Shown: positions 29,740-39,600, counted from the first letter of the stretch. The stretch: DNA of 64,000 bases from JAGXTF01 sp044224315 (GCA_044224315.1 JBGAKR010000001.1:1-64000); one strand, 5' to 3'. Notes: generated by a model from the letters alone, not told the origin. Translations and numbers: made by a program.

Positions 29740-31878
29740 TTAATGATATAATAAAACACTGCCCTTAATGGTATTGCGACGGTGTATATTGCCCGTAATT
29801 ACTTCGTATCTGAACAAATAGGTATACATGCCATCGGGGCAAGGTTCTCCATTATAATATCCATCCCAGCCATAGGTATTGCTGGTGCGGCTGTCGAATA
29901 CAATTTGACCCCAGCGGTTATACACCAAAAATGACATGGGTGTAATTCCCCTACCTGTGATCTGGAATACTTCATTCCGGCCATCCGCATTTGGCGTAAA
30001 GGCATCCGGAATAAACACATCGCAGAATTCGCCCTGGTAATTAATGGTAATATTGTCGGTAGCGGTTCCGCAAGGGTTGGTAACGGTTACGGTGTAAGTG
30101 CCTGCTCCAGATACGTAGATGGTGGTATCGGTGCTTCCATTGCTCCACAGGGTTTTACTGCCCGGGTAGTAGGCATGCAGTTTCAGCACACCGCCTTTGC
30201 ACAGCAGGGTATCCAGTGGCAATTGCACAACCGGAGTGGTACCCAGAAACAGGTTTATCGAATCGCGCCATACACAGCCCTTGTCGGTGGCTTCTGCCCA
30301 AAATAATCCGGCGGTACTGATGGTGCGCGATGCCGCGTTTGAGCCGTCGTCCCAAATATAGGTGCCGGGGGCCGTGATGTTTAAGGTAGTGGTACCCCCG
30401 TTGCAAAGATTGGCATCGGCCCCAAGGTTAAAACGAGGCAAAGGTGTAACTGTGATGCTTTGCTTGCTGGTATCGGGGCAATATTGGTCGGGCACAATAT
30501 GGGTTATCTGATAGGTACCAGGGGTTGAAGGAGTAAATGTACTGTCGGTAACATATTGGCCGGTATAGTATCCACCTGTTTTGGCGGCTTTCATTTTCAG
30601 TGGAGCTGAACCTTCGCAAAGGCTTGCAGGCAGCGCAGAAAAAGTGGCAACCATATTGGGTTTCACCAGCACAATAGAAGTATCCGAACTTACGCAGCCC
30701 TCACTGCTGGCGGCACTGTGAACTACATTGTAATCTCCCACCGTGGTATAGGCATGGCTGGATTGTTTGCTCAAGGATTTAGGACTTCCATCGCCAAAAT
30801 CCCAGGAGAAAGAAACCAGTCCGGGGTAAACATTGTCAAAACCAAACTGATTGCCTTTGAGGCATTGGATGGAATCATTGATGCGCACCCCGCTGGTAGG
30901 ATCGGGCACTACGCGTATGTCGAGATAAGCCGTGTCGTAACATCCGGTTGGGCGGTTGTTATATATGGTATAGCCCTCGTACAATATTCTGTAATTGCCT
31001 GGTAACAGGTTCTTCACATCCGGATTGGGGAATGAGAAAGTATCACCCGGAAAGTACCAGTTGCGTCGCAATCCTATACCTGTGGCAAAATCGGCGGTGG
31101 TATTTTCGTTAAAATAAAAATGGTTGTTGCCGTGGTTATAACATTGGGTATCGGCCCCAATTACATACGGACCCGGTTTAGCCCTTGGGTAAATCAGCAG
31201 GGATTTGGTGGCAGTGGCAGCGCAGCCTCCTATTGGAACCAGATACAATTCTATTTTTTTGTTTCCGGGTTTGGTCCAGGTATAGTCAAACGAGTCGGCA
31301 TACTCCTGGTCAAAAGCGGGCGAATTGTTATACAGGCGCCAGATAAAGGTAGCTCCGGTAAAACTGATATTGGATTTATTAATAAAGGTAACCTTGTTGG
31401 TAAACTGGCAGGTATCGGTATATCTGAAATCAAAATCAACCACTACGCTGCTGGTGGTAAAAGAGTTGGTGGCTTTTGAACTGGTGAGGTAATCGGGATT
31501 GGAGCTGATACCATCATGCGCATAAACATTCACATAATATTTGGTATTCATTTTCAATCCGGTAACATTGAATTGGCTGGCGGCGGCCAGGTTTGAGTAG
31601 CACACAAAGTTGCCGGTTCCCAATTGAGAACCAGATCCCATTACAGTATTGGAAGTATACCAGGAGCCGTCTACAGGGTCGGAATCCACAGCTGCTGCCT
31701 CTTTAATTACCACTATATTCCATGGGCCATCGCCGGTTGTCCAGCGTATGGTGGCCGAGCTACAGGTTATATTGCTAAAAAGTACGTTAGAGGGTGCAGT
31801 TGTAGGTTCACCTGCAAATACAGCAGTCCAGGCCGTAAGTATGAGGGCGGCGAGTACAGTAAACCTTTTGTTATTCAT
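29740..31878 (-). CDS. FnIII/PKD secreted protein with CHU_C gliding-type C-terminal domain
   Basis: 712 residues. Signal peptide 1-22 (NNKRFTVLAALILTAWTAVFA). A fibronectin type III-like domain follows (about 25-140, PSNVLFSNITCSSATIRW), then PKD-like domains (FSWDFGDGSPKS near 350-365), Ig-like repeats with LGADANLCNGGTTTL and LPLDTLLCKGGVLKL, and a CHU_C type B sorting domain (about 620-712: DAFTPNADGRNEVFQI ... FLVYNRWGQIVFDS ... GWDGYYNG ... CPDGMYTYLFRY). Predicted to be surface-exposed through T9SS. The biological ligand is unknown. Confidence 0.9.
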   Translation of the reverse strand: MNNKRFTVLAALILTAWTAVFAGEPTTAPSNVLFSNITCSSATIRWTTGDGPWNIVVIKEAAAVDSDPVDGSWYTSNTVMGSGSQLGTGNFVCYSNLAAASQFNVTGLKMNTKYYVNVYAHDGISSNPDYLTSSKATNSFTTSSVVVDFDFRYTDTCQFTNKVTFINKSNISFTGATFIWRLYNNSPAFDQEYADSFDYTWTKPGNKKIELYLVPIGGCAATATKSLLIYPRAKPGPYVIGADTQCYNHGNNHFYFNENTTADFATGIGLRRNWYFPGDTFSFPNPDVKNLLPGNYRILYEGYTIYNNRPTGCYDTAYLDIRVVPDPTSGVRINDSIQCLKGNQFGFDNVYPGLVSFSWDFGDGSPKSLSKQSSHAYTTVGDYNVVHSAASSEGCVSSDTSIVLVKPNMVATFSALPASLCEGSAPLKMKAAKTGGYYTGQYVTDSTFTPSTPGTYQITHIVPDQYCPDTSKQSITVTPLPRFNLGADANLCNGGTTTLNITAPGTYIWDDGSNAASRTISTAGLFWAEATDKGCVWRDSINLFLGTTPVVQLPLDTLLCKGGVLKLHAYYPGSKTLWSNGSTDTTIYVSGAGTYTVTVTNPCGTATDNITINYQGEFCDVFIPDAFTPNADGRNEVFQITGRGITPMSFLVYNRWGQIVFDSRTSNTYGWDGYYNGEPCPDGMYTYLFRYEVITGNIHRRNTIKGSVLLYH

Positions 31879-31983
31879 TGCATTAAGTGCAGCTAACCTA
31901 TTCGTCGATTAAACTAACTCGACAAATATAGCATTTTTACATTAGACACACAATATTAATGCAATGTTGCCAGAATAAAAATT

Positions 31984-32712
31984 CTAATCGTCGGCGTGCT
32001 CTATGAGCTCATCTGAGGGGAAATTATTTCCACGGAATTTCAACAAAAGTCGGGCAAGTGTAATCACATCTTTCTTGCAATAAGTGGCAATTCGTTGTAA
32101 ATCATTATCATGCCAATAAACGGTACCTACCTGGCTGCCATCGATGTCGTCTTTGGGTGTGGGTATACCAAATAAGTGGGCCAATAAATTGAGGGAAGTG
32201 AAATTTTTAAAATCTCCGAATTTCCACAGTTCCATGGTATCAATGTGGGGAACTTCCCATGGTTTTTTGCCTGCAAAATCCAGTTGCTGGGGCAGTTTTA
32301 TACCATGCACCATCATGCGCCGGGCTATGTACGGAAAATCGAATTCCTTGCCGTTGTGCGCGCATAGTACAAACTGGTTGCCCATAAAACGGGTGCGCAA
32401 CAGGTTGGCAAAATCTTCCAGTACCTGCTTTTCATCGTCGCCCGATATGGCTTTTACCCGCAGTTTATATTCATCATTATACCCGCGCAATACGCCTACC
32501 CCAATGCAGATAATGCGGCCAAATTCGGCGTAAATACCGGCGCGTTCGTAAATATCTGCCGGACTCTCATCCTGCTTGGCCAGTGATTTTGCTTTGCGGT
32601 CCCACAAGTGCTGCCAGTCTTCGGGCAAAGCATCATAGTCGCGCACAGAGGATACCGTTTCAATGTCCAGAAAAATGATGTTTTCCGGGTTCAGATTTTT
32701 TAAAATTTGCAT
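31984..32712 (-). CDS. Predicted 3'-5' exonuclease, DEDDy family
   Basis: 242 residues. The three exonuclease motifs are in place: ExoI FLDIETV (D and E, about residues 14-20), ExoII CAHNGKEFDFPYIARRM (about 120), and ExoIII YCKKDVITLARLLL near 210 (Y-x3-D). The family (predicted polysaccharide-named but in fact PolB-like 3'-5' exonuclease, PF10108) is found across Bacteroidota as a free-standing RNase H-fold nuclease. It is cytoplasmic; the substrate (DNA or RNA) is not settled by sequence. Confidence 0.85.
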   Translation of the reverse strand: MQILKNLNPENIIFLDIETVSSVRDYDALPEDWQHLWDRKAKSLAKQDESPADIYERAGIYAEFGRIICIGVGVLRGYNDEYKLRVKAISGDDEKQVLEDFANLLRTRFMGNQFVLCAHNGKEFDFPYIARRMMVHGIKLPQQLDFAGKKPWEVPHIDTMELWKFGDFKNFTSLNLLAHLFGIPTPKDDIDGSQVGTVYWHDNDLQRIATYCKKDVITLARLLLKFRGNNFPSDELIEHADD

Positions 32713-32771
32713 AAATATTTGGTGTTAATTATCAATGTTTCAATGCCCTAGGGCAACAAAGATAATTTTAC

Positions 32772-34382
32772 TTAATAAATACGCAAGTAGTACTCGTAGG
32801 TATAATAGAAATCTTTTTTCTCGCCTGGTTTAAGCTTCACCTCCCAGCTAATTGAATTTGTGCTATTTGGGTCTGTAGCCCTTGGGGGATAAGTTTTCAG
32901 GGTCCAGGGCACATCCGAGGTAAGGGGCTTACCACTCACTTCGCGGCGCAAACTCACGGTTTTTTCTTCACTGCTTTGGTTTTCCAAATGCACCATGGCT
33001 TTTACAGTGATCAAGTCGAAATAAAAGGTTTCGGATTTGGTACTCACCGTTTTAGCGGAAGTTATGCGTTTTTGCTCCTCTTCCAATTGTTTTACCGGCA
33101 AATCAAGGTTGGCAGTTAAGTAAATATTGGCTGTGCCGCCCACGGGTACGGTACTCATCACAGGCTGCCCCAAAGCCATATCCTTGTTATTGCCATTTTT
33201 TTCTACAAATACAGGTCCTGCAGTCAAAGGCTGTTTGGCCGGGTTGGCAAACTTCAAATAATGGCCTACCGGAATAATCGGGGCTTCTTCCAAGGTGCTG
33301 TAATAAGTGGGGGCATAGTAGGTATTTACACCATTTAACTCACATAAATATTGATGCGTAACATTGATTTTTTCTTCCAGTATTTGCACAAAAGCAGCCT
33401 GGTTTTTTTGCAGGTTAAAATTGCGGATGGTGTAATAAAAAAAGTCTTCGCTTTTACCCGCATCTACCGATACCGGCTCTGGCAATTCAGGCGCAAAGGC
33501 GCGGCTGGCCGCATCACCTGCCGAGTTGGAAACCGATTTGTAAATATATCCCTCATCGGAGGCAAAGTCTGGGCGGTAATTGCTGTTGGTTTCTACCAGT
33601 CGGCTTAGCAAATCGCCATAAGTAAAACTGGGCTGTCCAACCACCAGATTTAATTCGGCATTTTGCAAATTAATATTGCCGCAAGATACCTCGGCACCCA
33701 GGGTAAGTTTACCCCCGTTCTTATCATCCAGTACCAGGCGGTACACGGGATTCCAGGCCGGAAATTTTTGCAAACCCACCATATTTAATTCGGTAGAAGC
33801 CGGTTTTGTTTTAAAATAAACGCTGAGTTTTGATTCCGGATTTTTGTCTTTTACATCGTAGCTGGCGCTGGCATCAAACTCGGCTGAAATTACCCTGGTC
33901 AGGGTTTCTCTGTTCACCACCACATTGCCGGTTGCGGTCTTAATTATAGCCACGGAAGGGTTTGCCCTGTAAAAATCAAAACTGTCGGTAGGTTTTGAAA
34001 AAATACGGGTAATGACACCCTCAATTACAGAATTATTTACACCATAATTTACAAATAATTTAACCGATTTTCCCAGATTTAAACGCAATAAATCTTCAAC
34101 GGAGGGTTGGAAATTGGTGCGCAGGATGGTATCAGTTTCGCGCTGCACAAAATTAATTCCGGCGGGCGACTGAAACCAAAAACTGCCAAAAGCCATGTTT
34201 GGGATATCGGCCTGGGGCAAAGACCAGCGGCCGTTGTTCAGCTTCACATTGCCACTGCTTACAATCCAGGCATACCCGTTTTTATACATGAAAACAGTTT
34301 TAGGCGTTAAACCGTTTTGTGCCTGTAAAACCGGCAAAAAAATCAGGGCAGCTGCAGCGAAAATTATTTTAAATTTATTCAT
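32772..34382 (-). CDS. Secreted DUF4139-like protein
   Basis: 536 residues from the ATG at 34382, which gives a signal peptide (NKFKIIFAAAALIFLPVLQAQ) and leaves 4 bases after the upstream stop. The DUF4139 pattern is visible: an N-terminal domain with repeated short strands (VFMYKNGYAWIVSSGNVKL), W-x-P-x-Y-R-L-V (WNPVYRLVLDD), AELNLVVGQPSF, and a C-terminal half typical of the family (YTIRNFNLQKNQAAFVQI; FYYTYEYYLRIY end). Periplasmic or surface; function unknown. Likely co-transcribed with the next gene upstream. Confidence 0.8.
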   Translation of the reverse strand: MNKFKIIFAAAALIFLPVLQAQNGLTPKTVFMYKNGYAWIVSSGNVKLNNGRWSLPQADIPNMAFGSFWFQSPAGINFVQRETDTILRTNFQPSVEDLLRLNLGKSVKLFVNYGVNNSVIEGVITRIFSKPTDSFDFYRANPSVAIIKTATGNVVVNRETLTRVISAEFDASASYDVKDKNPESKLSVYFKTKPASTELNMVGLQKFPAWNPVYRLVLDDKNGGKLTLGAEVSCGNINLQNAELNLVVGQPSFTYGDLLSRLVETNSNYRPDFASDEGYIYKSVSNSAGDAASRAFAPELPEPVSVDAGKSEDFFYYTIRNFNLQKNQAAFVQILEEKINVTHQYLCELNGVNTYYAPTYYSTLEEAPIIPVGHYLKFANPAKQPLTAGPVFVEKNGNNKDMALGQPVMSTVPVGGTANIYLTANLDLPVKQLEEEQKRITSAKTVSTKSETFYFDLITVKAMVHLENQSSEEKTVSLRREVSGKPLTSDVPWTLKTYPPRATDPNSTNSISWEVKLKPGEKKDFYYTYEYYLRIY

Positions 34383-34386
34383 TTTT

Positions 34387-34920
34387 TTATTTTTTAGATG
34401 ATTCACCTACAAACTGATCTTCTTTGTTTTTAAACAAAAAATTGAAGGATGTAAGTGAGCCGTAAATGCGGGTAATGTATTGTTGCAAATTCACTTTTTC
34501 CTCGTCATCGAGTTTGGCGTGGCTATTAATATTTTGTTCCAGCACACGCAGTCTGTCGCGCACCATTACAATTTTATGGAAAAAAGTTTCAATCGGAATT
34601 TCGTGGGGTTTTAATCCCGGGTCGTTCGATTCAAAAACCAGGTTGCCTTTAATCCAGCGTGCAGCCAAATCCACACGTCCGCCCAGGTCGCTGTATTTCA
34701 GCAATACATTGCGCAGGGCTTCTTCCACATTCTCTAAAGAAAGGGGTGCCTCGGCCGGCGGACCCAGCTCTATTACTTCCAGTCCGGCAAAAGATTTACC
34801 GATTTCAAGAATCACTTCGGGCGTAAAAAATATGCGGTAAGAAGAGCCGGTATCGGCCATTATTACACCTTCACCGCGACTTGGGTGTTTTACCCGGGTA
34901 CCAATTGGATAGTCCGTCAT
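34387..34920 (-). CDS. Conserved hypothetical protein
   Basis: 177 residues from the ATG at 34920; the longer open frame to 35034 begins in repeat-like sequence and is not used. The N-terminal 60 residues (GTRVKHPSRGEGVIMADTG, YRIFFTPEVILEIGKSFAGL) resemble a small barrel of the kind seen in CarD/TRCF-like or hydrolase-associated beta domains, followed by helices (about 75-177). No signal peptide or membrane segment. The function is not known to me. The gene sits just upstream of the DUF4139-like gene. Confidence 0.72.
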   Translation of the reverse strand: MTDYPIGTRVKHPSRGEGVIMADTGSSYRIFFTPEVILEIGKSFAGLEVIELGPPAEAPLSLENVEEALRNVLLKYSDLGGRVDLAARWIKGNLVFESNDPGLKPHEIPIETFFHKIVMVRDRLRVLEQNINSHAKLDDEEKVNLQQYITRIYGSLTSFNFLFKNKEDQFVGESSKK

Positions 34921-35028
34921 TTGATAAAAATTAAAGATGCGAAAGTATTTAAAGACGTTGGTTGTTTGGAGGAGATGCGTGTAAAATTTTAGAATTTCGA
35001 TAAACGACAGCCAAGTGCAAAGCGCAAA

Positions 35029-35980
35029 GTGCAATCCGCCACATTTTCAATGGGCGGAGCAACGAACAGCCAATTGTGTCCGCCCATCTTTGGTGTGCGG
35101 AGTGAATTACGCCCAATTGGGAAAATCATTGTGCATATTCAACAAAAACTATGTGCACTTAGGGCTGTTTACTATGTATCTATGTGTTTTGGCTGTTGTG
35201 GCTGTTCTGGCTGTTAATACTGTCAACTGTAAATCGCGAGGTTTTTACTCGCGATGGCGAGCAAGCCTCGCCACTGTAAACTTCTCTTAACCACATAGTT
35301 CACAATAGTTCTAAATACCAAGAAAACATAGGATACTAAAGATTTCACCTTGTGGCATAAAAAGTCTATGTGCAATTCCTGGCTGCCAGAACTGTACACT
35401 TTAAACTGTAAACTATAAACTAAAAAAGGCTGTTCTGGCCGTCAATACTGTCTACTGAAATCTAAACTATAAACTTCTCTTAACCACATAGTTCACAATA
35501 GTTCTAAATACCAAGAAAACATAGGATACTAAAGATTTCACCTTGTGGCATAAAAAGTCTATGTGCACTATGGGCTGTTTACTCTGTATCTATGTGGTTC
35601 GGCTGTTCTGGCTGTCAAAACTGTCAACTGTAAATCGCGAGGTTTTTACTCGCGATGGCCTCGGCTCAGCCGAGGCCACTATAAACTTCTCCTAACCACA
35701 TAGTTCACAATAGTTCTAAATACCAAGAAAACATAGGATACTAAAGATTTCACCTTGTGGCATAAAAATTCTATGTGCTAAGGGCTGTTTACTATGTATC
35801 TATATGGTTCGGCTGTTGAGGCTGTCAATACTGTCAACTGTAAATCGCGAGGTTTATACTCGCGATGGCCTCGGCTCAGCCGAGGCCACTTTAAACTGGC
35901 TGTTGCTATTCCCTATTCCCTATTCCCCATTCCCTATCTTGATAACTTTGTTTGCTAAGTTTTTAGGCATGGCTGTATTT
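35029..35980. repeat. Gene-free repeat block: 93-bp unit x3, double palindromes, heptamer runs
   Basis: The stretch 34921-35987 has no credible gene. A dispersed module (AATCCGCCACATTTTCAATG, 35031 on) recurs inverted at 53.2, 54.4 and 54.7 kb. A unit of 93 bases starting CTTCTC[TC]TAACCACATAG and ending TCTATGTGC occurs at 35281-35373, 35474-35566 and 35686-35778, almost identical. Between copies lie a CTGT-rich linker and double palindromes: ATCGCGAG/CTCGCGAT plus GGCCTCGGCT/AGCCGAGGCC at 35634-35677 and 35844-35887, and a variant at 35233-35272. TCCCTAT-type heptamers follow at 35908-35938. No spacers of equal size, so not CRISPR. Confidence 0.85.
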
Positions 35981-35987
35981 CGCAGTA

Positions 35988-36875
35988 GTGACTGAAACTG
36001 CTGTAAAAACCAAACGCAAAAAACCATCCGTAGTACCGGGTATAATGAGTCTGGCCCTGGTAATGTTTATGCTGGGCCTGCTGGGCTTTTCGGTGCTGGG
36101 ATTCAATGGTTTGTCGCGCAGTTTAATTGAGGGATCGGGGGTGGATGTGTATTTTCAGGATACCGTTTCAGAAAGTGTTGTGCAACAATTTAAGGCAGAA
36201 TTAGAGAAACAAAAATGGGTGCGCAAATGCGTTTTCATCAGCCGCGAAGAAGGTTTTAAACAAATGGGCGATAAGTACGACGATGATTTTATGCAATATG
36301 TAGAAGCATCGGAATTGCCCCTGAGTCTGGAACTGTATTTCGTCGCCGAAAATGCCACCCCTGCCGAAATTGCTGCCGCAGCCCGCAAACTCGAAGCCAA
36401 CCCTTTGATTGAGGATGTCGTCTACCAAAAAAATCTGGTAGAATCGGTGTCTAAAAATGTGAAACGCATCCAATGGATTATGCTGGGACTGAGTGTACTA
36501 TTCACCCTTATTTCCATAGGGCTTATCAACAGCTCTACCCGACTGAGCATTTTTGCCAACCGTTTCCTAATAAAAAGTATGCAACTTGTGGGTGCTACCA
36601 ATGCATTCATTGTGCGGCCTTTTATCCTCAAAACTTTGTGGCAGGCATTGATTGCCATTCCGGTGGCGGGGATTCTGTTGTTTGGCCTGCTATACGGACT
36701 GCATTTTGTATGGAAAGAATTTGCCACCATCAACGAATTTGCCAAGTTTATAAACTGGCAACAGGCCGGCATTGTATTTGGCGGAATTATAATTTTTGGA
36801 ATATTACTGGCCATAATTTGTGCATGGTTCAGTACACGTAAGTATCTTCGCACTAAAATTGAAAATCTGTACTAA
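35988..36875 (+). CDS. ftsX: Cell-division ABC transporter permease FtsX
   Basis: 295 residues from the GTG at 35988. Four membrane segments (about 20-42, 165-186, 217-240, 264-284) with a large extracytoplasmic loop between the first and second (GSGVDVYFQDTVSESVVQQF, FISREEGFKQMGDKY), the FtsX layout. With FtsE it couples division to activation of cell-wall amidases. Its stop overlaps the start of the DUF3098 gene by one base (TAATG). The run ftsX, DUF3098, uppP is a conserved Bacteroidota neighbourhood. Confidence 0.92.
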   Translation: MTETAVKTKRKKPSVVPGIMSLALVMFMLGLLGFSVLGFNGLSRSLIEGSGVDVYFQDTVSESVVQQFKAELEKQKWVRKCVFISREEGFKQMGDKYDDDFMQYVEASELPLSLELYFVAENATPAEIAAAARKLEANPLIEDVVYQKNLVESVSKNVKRIQWIMLGLSVLFTLISIGLINSSTRLSIFANRFLIKSMQLVGATNAFIVRPFILKTLWQALIAIPVAGILLFGLLYGLHFVWKEFATINEFAKFINWQQAGIVFGGIIIFGILLAIICAWFSTRKYLRTKIENLY

Positions 36876-37156
36876 TGAGTACCCATAAAAATAACCCGGC
36901 TGCAAGCGCGGCCAAACCAGCTCCTGAGAAAAAACAGGCCGTTAAACTTCCCTTTGTATTTGGCCGTATGAATTACATTTTAACCGCACTTTCACTGGTG
37001 GTTTTAACCATTGGGTTTATACTCATGTCTGGCGGTAAAGGCGATATCTACGATGCACGCCGCATAACCATTGCCCCTATCGTGGTGATTCTTGGTTTTA
37101 TCCTGGGCTTTGTAGCCATTTTCTGGAAAGATAAAGCCAAAGAAAGCGATATCTAA
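36875..37156 (+). CDS. DUF3098 family membrane protein
   Basis: 93 residues with two membrane segments (about 30-50 and 68-86) and a cytoplasmic N-terminus (alanine/lysine/proline-rich). Matches DUF3098 in length and in the sequence VFGRMNYILTALSLVVLTIGF. Translationally coupled to ftsX by a one-base overlap and 5 bases before uppP. The function is unknown; context suggests envelope or division. Confidence 0.88.
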   Translation: MSTHKNNPAASAAKPAPEKKQAVKLPFVFGRMNYILTALSLVVLTIGFILMSGGKGDIYDARRITIAPIVVILGFILGFVAIFWKDKAKESDI

Positions 37157-37161
37157 CAGGC

Positions 37162-37926
37162 ATGACCTGGATTGAAAACCTCATCCTGGCCATTGTAGAA
37201 GGCCTTACCGAATACCTGCCCGTTAGCTCTACCGGACATTTAATGATGACCGGCGAAGTAATGGGGCTGGATTTGTCTAAAATCGATACGTATATCATTA
37301 CCGTTCAGTTCGGCGCCATCCTGGCCGTGGTTGCCCTGTATTGGCGCAAGTTTTTCGACTTTAAATCCTGGCAGTTCTACGTAAAACTCATTGCCGGATT
37401 TATCCCAGCTGCAGTGCTGGGACTTTTGCTGGATGATTACCTCGAAGCCCTGCTCCAAACCCCGGTGATTGTTGGTGTTACCTTAATTGTAATAGGTGCA
37501 TTTCTATTGTTCATAGACAAGGTGCTGCCCGGCGGAACCAAGGATGTAGACAGTATGAGCTATAAGGATGCCCTGGTAATTGGCACCGTGCAATCCTTTG
37601 CCATGATTCCGGGGGTGAGTCGCAGTGCGGCCAGTATAGCCGGTGCGCTGGGTTGTAAGCTCAGCAAAGTTGCTGCTACCGAATTCTCGTTTTTCCTGGC
37701 CGTTCCCACCCTAACTGCGGCCGGAGGATATAAATTGCTCAAAAACTGGGATGCGCTTTCTGCCAGCCAGTTGCAGGATATTGCGGTAGGCAATGTCATC
37801 AGTTTTTTTACCGCCATCCTGGCCATTCGTTTCTTTATCGGATTGGTGAAGAAGCAGGGATTTGCCTGGTTTGGGGTATATAGGATAGTGGTGGGGGCAG
37901 CGTTTCTGGTGTTTTTGTTGTTTTAG
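37162..37926 (+). CDS. uppP: Undecaprenyl-diphosphate phosphatase
   Basis: 254 residues, an integral membrane protein. Both family motifs are present: EGLTEYLPVSSTGHL (13-27; catalytic glutamates and phosphate loop) and PGVSRSAASIAGAL (151-164; arginine). It removes a phosphate from undecaprenyl diphosphate, recycling the lipid carrier of peptidoglycan and O-antigen synthesis. It is the last gene of the ftsX run; the repeat DNA begins right after its stop. Confidence 0.95.
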   Translation: MTWIENLILAIVEGLTEYLPVSSTGHLMMTGEVMGLDLSKIDTYIITVQFGAILAVVALYWRKFFDFKSWQFYVKLIAGFIPAAVLGLLLDDYLEALLQTPVIVGVTLIVIGAFLLFIDKVLPGGTKDVDSMSYKDALVIGTVQSFAMIPGVSRSAASIAGALGCKLSKVAATEFSFFLAVPTLTAAGGYKLLKNWDALSASQLQDIAVGNVISFFTAILAIRFFIGLVKKQGFAWFGVYRIVVGAAFLVFLLF

Positions 37927-38780
37927 GGAATGGCTGATAGGGAATAGCTGATGGCGACAGCCAGGAAGCTAATTGTGAAGCATGAGGTGATGGGCGATGA
38001 GTCGAGGTATGTATCTCACTGATAGGGCAGAATTCCTGTTACAAACGGCAACAACCGGTGCACCCTCCTCATAAACTCAAAAGTTGTCTCGGCTAAGCCG
38101 AGACAACCTGACATTTTGCTCTACTTTTTTCAGTCTACTCTAGGGTTAGCTCACCTCTGCACTAGCTACTTTTTCCCATCGCGCAAAAAGTAGCCAAAAA
38201 GGCTAGCCACTGCAGAAAAAATCACCACCCAATTTAACCTTTGCTTCATCAGCGAAAAAAAGGTTCGGTAACAGCCCCCCGCAACTAAAATCAGGCGGGG
38301 CCGAACTGTCCGCCCGGCCAAGCCATTCGGACGGGCTTTTTCGCACCTCACAACCCACCGCGCGAAGCAAAGATTATTGGGTACCCGGTGTTTTTTCCCC
38401 GCCACACCTTTGGTGGGCGGGGGTGGCAAACGGCTCCTTTGGAGCCAGACTTGGTTGACATTTTTCAAAACATTGATGCCGCGTCGCTGCTAACTCGTAA
38501 CACGTAACTCGAAACTCGTAACTGGTTTGAGCCAGACTTGGTTGACATTTTTCAAAACATTGATGCCGCGTCGCTGCTACCTCTAACCTCACACCTCTAA
38601 ACTCTAACCTCGCTTGGGGAGCCGTTTCCGGGTTGTAACGCTTATTTATGCAGTAATTAAATACCTCATTTAAACTGTTTTTGATTTCCTTGGCCGCGAC
38701 GCTGTTAACTCTAAACCCGTAACTCTTAACTCGTAACTGGTTCGAGCCTGGCTTGGTTGAGGCTTTTTCGCACATTGACC
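37927..38780. repeat. Gene-free repeat block with palindromes and an 87-bp-spaced direct repeat
   Basis: No credible gene. A 25-base palindrome GTTGTCTCGGCT-A-AGCCGAGACAAC lies at 38083-38107. Another inverted repeat is GCTACTTTTT / AAAAAGTAGC near 38164-38194. A 51-base word starting GAGCCAGACTTGGTTGACAT occurs at 38442-38492 and again at 38529-38579; a decayed third copy follows at about 38743. Heptamer-type runs (AACTCGTAAC, TCTAACC) fill the gaps (38492-38528, 38580-38612, 38706-38740). Small frames in it are translated repeats, not genes. Confidence 0.8.
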
Positions 38781-39008
38781 CGAAGGGTCGGATATATGTA
38801 CCATCAATCTACAAATGAAATACGACCCGAAGGGTCGGACACTTCTTTCTCCTCATTCAGCCTTCTCTTCAAAAACAGAAATTCATGTATTTCCCCATTC
38901 CTTCGCCTCGGCTTAGCTTATCGCGTGGGATTACTCACCTTGTATGTCTTAGCTCAACCGGCAGTGGCTGCTCTACACCCATATCCGGTCATCTTTGATC
39001 TGGCGGAG

Positions 39009-39600
39009 TAGAATTTGGCGTCCATCAACGTAGATTTCGAGGTTCGAAATCGGGATTTTAGAGATATAACAGAATTTCCCTCACCGCGTCGCTGCTAACT
39101 CTAAATCCGCAACTCTAAACTCGTAACTGGTTTGACGTTCCTGACGTGGATTTCGACGTTCATTACGTGGAATTCGAGGTTCCGGACGTAGAATTTGACG
39201 TTCATTACGTGGAATTCGAGGTTCCGGACGTAGAATTTGACGTTCCCGACGAGGATTTTGACGTTCATTACGTGGAATTCGAGGTTCCGGACGTAGAATT
39301 TGACGTTCCCGACGTGGATTTCGAGGTTCTTTACCTGGATTTCGAGGTTCTCTACGTGGAATTTGAGGTTCCGAACCTGGATTTCGAGGTTCGCTGCGTA
39401 GAATTCGGGGTTCTGAACCTAGATTTCGAGGTTGCGGACCTAGATTTCGAGGTACCGGACGTGGAATTCGAGGTTCTCTACCTGGATTTTGAGGTACGCT
39501 ACCTGGATTTCGAGGTTCCGTCCGCCCATCTATGATGTGGCGGACTAGATTTCGAGGTTCTCTGCTTAGAATTCGAAGTTCTCAACCTGGATATCGGGAT
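39009..39600. repeat. 21-bp minisatellite
   Basis: About 20 imperfect copies of a 21-base unit (GAATTCGAGGTTCCGGACGT plus A or G), dense from 39133 to 39535 with decayed copies from 39009 and up to 39600. Because 21 is a multiple of three, the frame is open and would encode heptads of the type [ED]F[ED]V-x-x-[VL] for about 129 residues (39146-39535, plus strand). There is no ribosome site or gene context, so I read it as a non-coding minisatellite whose period happens to keep the frame open. The stretch 38781-39008 holds a few GACCCGAAGGGTCGG palindromic words and nothing else. Confidence 0.8.

Noticed and set aside
34921..35034. Longer N-terminus for the gene ending at 34387
   Set aside because: The added 38 residues come from repeat-like intergenic DNA, while the ATG at 34920 gives a folded-domain start.
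35281..35778. CRISPR array
   Set aside because: The 93-bp units are too long for CRISPR repeats, only three in number, and the spaces between them are themselves repeated, with no cas genes.
38166..38775. 100- and 133-residue open frames on the minus strand
   Set aside because: They are translations of palindromes and duplicated words in the repeat block.
39146..39535. 129-residue heptad-repeat protein
   Set aside because: The frame is open because the DNA repeat is 21 bases long; there is no ribosome site, signal peptide or neighbouring gene. Kept as minisatellite and as a finding.
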